Shown in pieces: positions 12,208 through 16,041 of a stretch of 16,041 nucleotides of DNA. The stretch covers positions 1 to 16,041 of the forward strand of contig JADFAP010000035.1 in NCBI GenBank assembly GCA_015121965.1, in the 5' to 3' direction. Source of the DNA: Candidatus Acidifodinimicrobium mancum. Lineage in GTDB: Archaea; Nanobdellota; Nanobdellia; Parvarchaeales; Parvarchaeaceae. The position numbers and the translations under genes were made by a program. The notes under the pieces are model-generated. The model worked only from the letters and a program-made list of their open reading frames with translations, did no database searches and was not told where the DNA came from. Numbering within the stretch: the first letter of the stretch is position 1; every line of letters starts with the position of its first letter.

Positions 12208-12609
12208 ATGAAAAGCAGAAAACTCAGAGGCAGTTCAACCGCAGGGAGAGGCTTAGGCAAAAGATCCAGAAGCGGGGCTGGCCGAAGGGGCGGAAGGGGA
12301 AGGGCTGGCGGAGGAAAGAGGGGCCAGCAGAATTTTGCGTCAATAAAGTTTTATCTCAAAGAGACCAAGACCGAGAAAAATATGCCGCTGAATCTATCAT
12401 ATCTGCAATCACATCTCGATAAATTGAAAAGAAAGGGAATCATCCAAGAAAAAGATGGAAAGTTGGTGGTCGACATAACCAGAGGTGGCGAATACACCAA
12501 GATTTGCGGAAAATTCAAGGGCCAGGGCTTAAAACTGTCGGTATATGGGAAGACATCCAAGCAGGCAAAGGAAAACATACTCCAAAATGGCGGAGAAGTT
12601 AACGAGTAG
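12208..12609 (+). CDS. rpl15: 50S ribosomal protein L15 (uL15)
   Basis: A 133-residue L15 with the Arg/Gly-rich N-terminal tail KLRGSSTAGRGLGKRSRSGA, then GRRGGRGRAGGGKRGQQ, that threads into 23S rRNA. A globular C-terminal part has DITRGGEYTKICGKFKGQGL, matching the 'vDl ... gy-x-kvlG-x-G-x-l' region, and ends with a helix SKQAKENILQNGGEV. It is on the short side for archaeal L15 (about 140-150). The ATG is preceded by GTAGGTGAAGT, which overlaps the rpl30 end and offers a weak GGTG. secY starts 3 nt after the stop, the usual L15-SecY adjacency. Confidence 0.94.
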   Translation: MKSRKLRGSSTAGRGLGKRSRSGAGRRGGRGRAGGGKRGQQNFASIKFYLKETKTEKNMPLNLSYLQSHLDKLKRKGIIQEKDGKLVVDITRGGEYTKICGKFKGQGLKLSVYGKTSKQAKENILQNGGEVNE

Positions 12610-12612
12610 GAT

Positions 12613-14010
12613 ATGAACGAGAAATTAAAAAATTTCTTATCGAATTTGCCTTCTGTACCGGTTCCTGAGATAAAATTGACGCTGAAGACCAAACTCTTTT
12701 GGACATTGGTCATGCTCCTTCTCTTTGTAGTCATGTCATTCACCCCCCTTTTTGGCGTAAGCAAGACCTACAGCCTGAATTTTGAGATACTTCAGGTGCT
12801 TCTTGCATCGCATTTCGGTTCATTGCTTTCTCTTGGTATAGGCCCTATAGTCAGTGCAAGCATAATCATCCAGATGCTTCAGGGTACAGATATAATACAC
12901 ATAGATACAAGCACAAGAGAGGGGAGGGTGATATTTCAAGGTATACAGAAGATCGCAGCGATATCATTTGTGGTGATAGAGAATGCGGTCTACGTATTAA
13001 GCGGTGCAATAGCTCCTGCCGGACCCGGATGGTTTTACCCAACAGTGATGCTGATACAGCTTATAGCCGCAGGTATCGTGCTCGTATTTATGGATGAGAT
13101 CACCAGCAAGTGGGGTATAGGTTCTGGCATCAGTCTATTCATACTTGCAGGAATATCGCTGCAGCTCATAAACACCACATTCAATCCATTTATCTCCCCA
13201 GCAGGGGCGATACCATCCATAATAAGCTCATTGATATCAGGGGTCCCTCTAGATGCACTTTTCCCCGTCATAGCGATAATATCAACAGTAGCGCTGTTTG
13301 GGGTGGCAATATGGCTGCAAGGAGTAAAAGTTGAGCTTCCACTTGCGTTTGGACGACTAAGGGGCTATGCCATAAGATGGCCCGTTGCACTTTTCTACAC
13401 GAGCATAATTCCGATAGTGCTGGTTGTATCGCTGGTCGCAGGCGTACAGTTCTTTGGTCTAGAGCTGTTTCATTTAGGTATGCCGATTTTTGGGAAATAT
13501 GTTACCGAGTCCACAATCTTTGGTGTGCAGCAGGTTCCGGTGAGTGGCATAGCAGCTTTTCTATCCCCTCCAACAATACAACAGCTCTACATTAGTGCGA
13601 CGACAACTGGAATAACCGCGTTGCAAGTCGAGTCAATGGTGATTTATACGTTGGTGCTGATGATAGGGGCGGCGATCTTCTCCTATCTTTGGATATTTTT
13701 GGGCAGTCAGGATCCAAAGTCAGTCGCATCTCAACTTATATCCTCAGGCCTTTCCATGCCAGGTTTCAGAAAAGATGAAAGGGTGCTGACTGACATCTTA
13801 AAGCGCTATATCATTCCCCTGTCTCTGCTCGGAGGAGCGATAACCGGCTTAATTGCGGCCCTTGCAACCTTCCTTGACACCCTCACAGCAGGTATAGGAA
13901 TACTACTTATAGTGATGATTGTATATCAATTCTATACGTCTCTAATGAACGAGAATGCACAGGAGTTCAGGCCTATAAAGGAGAAACTCACAGGGGAGAC
14001 TATGGAGTGA
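12613..14010 (+). CDS. secY: Protein translocase subunit SecY (Sec61 alpha homologue)
   Basis: A 465-residue integral membrane protein with about ten transmembrane helices, the pore of the Sec translocon. It contains the plug-side/TM2 region GIGPIVSASIIIQMLQGTDI (75-94), GIGSGISLFI (168-177) before TM5, a cytoplasmic loop with ELPLAFGRLRGYAIRWPVAL (241-260) that carries ribosome/SRP-receptor contact residues, and the final pair FRKDERVLTDILKRYIIPLS ... LDTLTAGIGILLIVMIVYQF. Length and motifs are normal. It lies in its usual place after rpl15, but the adenylate kinase gene that often follows in archaea is absent. The EMC3-like gene starts 4 nt downstream, so two membrane-insertion factors share one mRNA with the ribosomal proteins. 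Confidence 0.97.
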   Translation: MNEKLKNFLSNLPSVPVPEIKLTLKTKLFWTLVMLLLFVVMSFTPLFGVSKTYSLNFEILQVLLASHFGSLLSLGIGPIVSASIIIQMLQGTDIIHIDTSTREGRVIFQGIQKIAAISFVVIENAVYVLSGAIAPAGPGWFYPTVMLIQLIAAGIVLVFMDEITSKWGIGSGISLFILAGISLQLINTTFNPFISPAGAIPSIISSLISGVPLDALFPVIAIISTVALFGVAIWLQGVKVELPLAFGRLRGYAIRWPVALFYTSIIPIVLVVSLVAGVQFFGLELFHLGMPIFGKYVTESTIFGVQQVPVSGIAAFLSPPTIQQLYISATTTGITALQVESMVIYTLVLMIGAAIFSYLWIFLGSQDPKSVASQLISSGLSMPGFRKDERVLTDILKRYIIPLSLLGGAITGLIAALATFLDTLTAGIGILLIVMIVYQFYTSLMNENAQEFRPIKEKLTGETME

Positions 14011-14014
14011 TAGA

Positions 14015-14731
14015 ATGCTATTAGAAGCTTGGGTTGTGATAATAATGGGGATAGTTGTCGGTGTAGCCGGACAGCTTTCTTATCTATTTTTGGTAGACCA
14101 GAATCTCATCAAAGACCTCAAGATAAAGATGAAGGAGCTACAGGTACAGCTGAAGGGCAAGAGCAGGACTGATCCAGATTACATGGAGCTGCAGAATCAG
14201 CTGCTTAGGCACAATGCAACTATGATGAAGCACACTATGAAGCCGACATACGTCACATTTGTCCCGTTCTTGATAATCTTCCTGCTTTTGGAGTTCTATG
14301 TTTCGACGGTGCCTGTGGCGATAGGTCAGTCTCTGCCACTCTCAATATCGGGCTCTTTCAACGGTTCGATATCCTCTCTAAGCAACTGCATAAAGTTGAA
14401 TGGGGGGTACAACGCGACTATGCGTATAGTAAAGTCGGAAAGCTTCAGCTCTGTGGTTTCTTCAAGTGATTGCAACGTGATGCTCTTGACTTCAAACAGG
14501 ACATACAATATATCCTTGACAGGACTGATAGGCTCTAGGTCCTCGAAGGCTTACACCCTCGGTCCGGCAAAACTTTCTTTCACTCCCGATACGCTTGTGA
14601 TTACTTCCCTGCCGTTTTCTATACCTTTCATAGGAAATCAGCTGAATTGGTTTTGGACGTACTTCATCCTCTCCTTGGTTAGCTCGCTAGTGCTTAGGCA
14701 AATACTAGTTCACTACAAGCTGATCTTCTGA
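14015..14731 (+). CDS. EMC3/DUF106 family membrane insertase (Oxa1 superfamily)
   Basis: A 238-residue membrane protein of the archaeal DUF106 group, related to eukaryotic EMC3 and TMCO1 and to YidC/Oxa1. TM1 is at about 5-27 and is followed by a cytoplasmic coiled-coil hairpin with DQNLIKDLKIKMKELQVQLK (28-47) and DYMELQNQLLRHN. TM2 is at about 79-97 (YVTFVPFLIIFLLLEFYVST) and TM3 at about 210-228 (ending VLRQILVHYKLIF). These proteins insert short or tail-anchored membrane proteins. Unusual here is a long polar segment between TM2 and TM3 (about 100-205) with two cysteines (125, 153) and four N-x-S/T sequons (116, 133, 161, 165). By Oxa1-type topology it should face outside the cell. The stop codon overlaps the convergent MFS gene by 19 bp within an inverted repeat. 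Confidence 0.88.
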   Translation: MLLEAWVVIIMGIVVGVAGQLSYLFLVDQNLIKDLKIKMKELQVQLKGKSRTDPDYMELQNQLLRHNATMMKHTMKPTYVTFVPFLIIFLLLEFYVSTVPVAIGQSLPLSISGSFNGSISSLSNCIKLNGGYNATMRIVKSESFSSVVSSSDCNVMLLTSNRTYNISLTGLIGSRSSKAYTLGPAKLSFTPDTLVITSLPFSIPFIGNQLNWFWTYFILSLVSSLVLRQILVHYKLIF

Positions 14732-15975
14732 GAAGATAGCTCAGGGATGTAAGACCTTCTGATGCTCCTGAACGCAATGAAAGATCCGAGTATTATGATT
14801 ATCGCTATAGAAAATGTTAGGTAATAGTTGAACGACTGAGATAGAACCCCGGAGAAGAACGAGCTGACTACAGTCGACAGCGACAATATCGAAAACCATA
14901 TTCCTATGTAATGTCCCCTACTTAGTTTGCCTATCTGATTGTACATCATCACCGATGATGCTACGTTGAACATTGCGTATGCTACCCCGCTGAACAGGTA
15001 GGCTACAATATTCGTGTAAAAGAACAGGAATGACGTGAATATGAACGGCACAAAGGCTAAAAGGTAAGACAATCCTCTGAGCAGGGTAGACGTCTCGTAG
15101 TACGCTGCCAAATTGAATCTCTTAGTGAAGTACATGAAAAGCGTATACACCACCAGCTGGCCGATGTAGTTTGCTATGTTTATTATGAAGATACCGGCAA
15201 AGTTGACTCCTCTGTCGTTCAGGAATGGTATGTAGGAGGTGTTGAAGAGCGCAAGCCCCGCATCAAACAGTGCCATCGTCAGCAGCAGAAGATAAACGTT
15301 CTTCACTCTCCTGACTTTTATGGCTTTTCTGATCCTCTCTATGAGTGAATATCCTGTCAGTATATGAGGGGTTGTGCTAAGCGCGTTCAGAAGGGAGAAA
15401 CTCTGCTTTACCTTCTTTGACTGCTTGGTGCTGTGGTCCCTGTCTTTCTCTATAAGCTTAATCGCCAGTATCAGTGCGATGACGTTCAACACCAGCAGCA
15501 TTATCAGATAATCTGCTATGTTCTGCCTGTCGAGGACTATTCCAGGGATAAGCGCTATGAATCCCCCGAGGATTGAGAGTATGCTGTATTCGCTGAAGTA
15601 CTTCGGCAGAGACAGGTTTCTGTTCCTCTTCATTATCAGTATATTTATAGCCGGCGATGCAGCGGTTGCTATGAATGAATAAACACCGTAGGAAGCTTCT
15701 ATACTGGGTATGAAAGCTATGAAATAAAGTATCAATAGTATTGGTATCGTCCCTATTATCGAGATTAAGATTATCAATTTATTTTTCTTTATCTTGTCAG
15801 TGAAATCTCCCCAGAAAAGAGAGGCTGGTATCCCGATCAGGTTAAACAGGGCTACTGCCACGCCCACATCAAACACATCCCCTTTCAACGCAAGTATGTA
15901 GAGCGGAATCAGCACTGAAAGACCATTGGCTATCGCAGATATCGGCAGGATCGTGAACATCCAATCTCTTTTCAT
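14713..15975 (-). CDS. Major facilitator superfamily (MFS) transporter
   Basis: A 420-residue protein with about twelve hydrophobic helices in two halves separated by a basic cytoplasmic loop (about 193-225, rich in Lys/Arg: KDRDHSTKQSKKVKQ, RIRKAIKVRRVKN). MFS motif A lies between TM2 and TM3 as WGDFTDKIKKNK (55-66), fitting G-x-x-x-D-[RK]-x-x-[RK][RK]. The substrate is not evident; similar archaeal proteins are annotated as efflux or sugar/metabolite permeases. The ATG at 15975 lies about 26 nt from a TATA-like AATAAAAG (minus strand, near 15999-16006), consistent with a leaderless transcript. It converges on the ribosomal operon, and its last 19 bp overlap the EMC3-like gene. Confidence 0.85.
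   Translation of the reverse strand: MKRDWMFTILPISAIANGLSVLIPLYILALKGDVFDVGVAVALFNLIGIPASLFWGDFTDKIKKNKLIILISIIGTIPILLILYFIAFIPSIEASYGVYSFIATAASPAINILIMKRNRNLSLPKYFSEYSILSILGGFIALIPGIVLDRQNIADYLIMLLVLNVIALILAIKLIEKDRDHSTKQSKKVKQSFSLLNALSTTPHILTGYSLIERIRKAIKVRRVKNVYLLLLTMALFDAGLALFNTSYIPFLNDRGVNFAGIFIINIANYIGQLVVYTLFMYFTKRFNLAAYYETSTLLRGLSYLLAFVPFIFTSFLFFYTNIVAYLFSGVAYAMFNVASSVMMYNQIGKLSRGHYIGIWFSILSLSTVVSSFFSGVLSQSFNYYLTFSIAIIIILGSFIAFRSIRRSYIPELSSQKISL
14718..14741. terminator. Inverted repeat across overlapping convergent gene ends
   Basis: AGCT (14718-14721) and ATCTTCT (14723-14729) are mirrored by AGAAGAT (14731-14737) and AGCT (14738-14741). Only G14722 is unpaired and G14730 lies at the centre. 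The TGA stop of the EMC3-like gene (14729-14731) is at the exact centre, and the repeat covers the last codons of the MFS gene on the other strand. As RNA, either strand can fold into a stem ending in a CTGAG-type loop, so it may define 3' ends of both transcripts. Confidence 0.5.
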
Positions 15976-15995
15976 CTAAAATGTAATGTAAATCT

Positions 15996-16008
15996 CTCTT
16001 TTATTCTT
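15996..16008 (-). promoter_or_regulatory. Probable TATA box of the MFS gene
   Basis: Read on the minus strand, AAGAATAAAAGAG is centred about 26-27 nt upstream of the ATG at 15975, the same spacing as the other leaderless promoters in this window. The rest of the 66-bp end segment shows no gene. Confidence 0.4.
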
Positions 16009-16041
16009 TTCGTTTTAATTCTTTTAGTATTATCACACCTT

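Noticed and set aside
1..16041. CRISPR arrays, insertion sequences, prophage or toxin-antitoxin modules
   Set aside because: No spaced repeats, transposase motifs, terminal inverted repeats or toxin-like small gene pairs were seen; the only direct repeat is the rps14 duplication.

Overview
The window is archaeal. It carries a LonB-type membrane protease, an SRP (7S) RNA of archaeal shape, L10e/L32e/L19e/S4e ribosomal proteins, the RNase P protein Rpp29, and TATA-box promoters with mostly leaderless or near-leaderless starts. Tight gene packing, several start/stop overlaps and a shortened ribosomal cluster suggest a small-genome lineage. A DPANN archaeon of the Micrarchaeota/ARMAN type is my best guess; this is an inference from layout, not a database result.

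Layout. Positions 1-2446 (minus): the 5' end of an unknown gene, lonB, and a small PRC-barrel protein. A 51-bp divergent promoter at 2447-2497 feeds the PRC-barrel gene leftward and a YdcF/SanA-like (DUF218) gene rightward, followed by an EamA-family permease (to 3995). Positions 3996-4551 are an RNA region: a possible small structured RNA, SRP RNA, tRNA-Ser(GCT), then the rpl10e (uL16) promoter. rpl10e (to 5067) converges on a minus-strand pair: a PduO-type cob(I)alamin adenosyltransferase and a winged-helix protein. From about 6000 to 14731 runs one long plus-strand operon: rnp1 (Rpp29), rps17, rpl14, rpl24, rps4e, rpl5, a broken rps14 copy, rps14, rps8, rpl6, rpl32e, rpl19e, rpl18, rps5, rpl30, rpl15, secY and an EMC3/DUF106 gene. 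It converges with a minus-strand MFS transporter at 14713-15975; the last 66 bp hold that gene's promoter.

How it works together. The large operon couples ribosome assembly (16S binders S17, S4e, S8, S14, S5; the 5S binders L5 and L18; other large-subunit proteins) to tRNA 5' processing (Rpp29) and membrane protein insertion (SecY, EMC3-like insertase). SRP RNA nearby belongs to the same targeting pathway, and LonB is the membrane quality-control protease.

Most notable: rps14 contains an exact-period 100-bp tandem duplication (2 mismatches). It breaks the upstream reading frame after 47 codons, but the second copy supplies its own ATG and encodes a complete 56-aa uS14. Also notable are a perfectly palindromic TATA box placed about 26 nt from two divergent start codons, and palindromes that sit on the stop codons of both convergent gene pairs.
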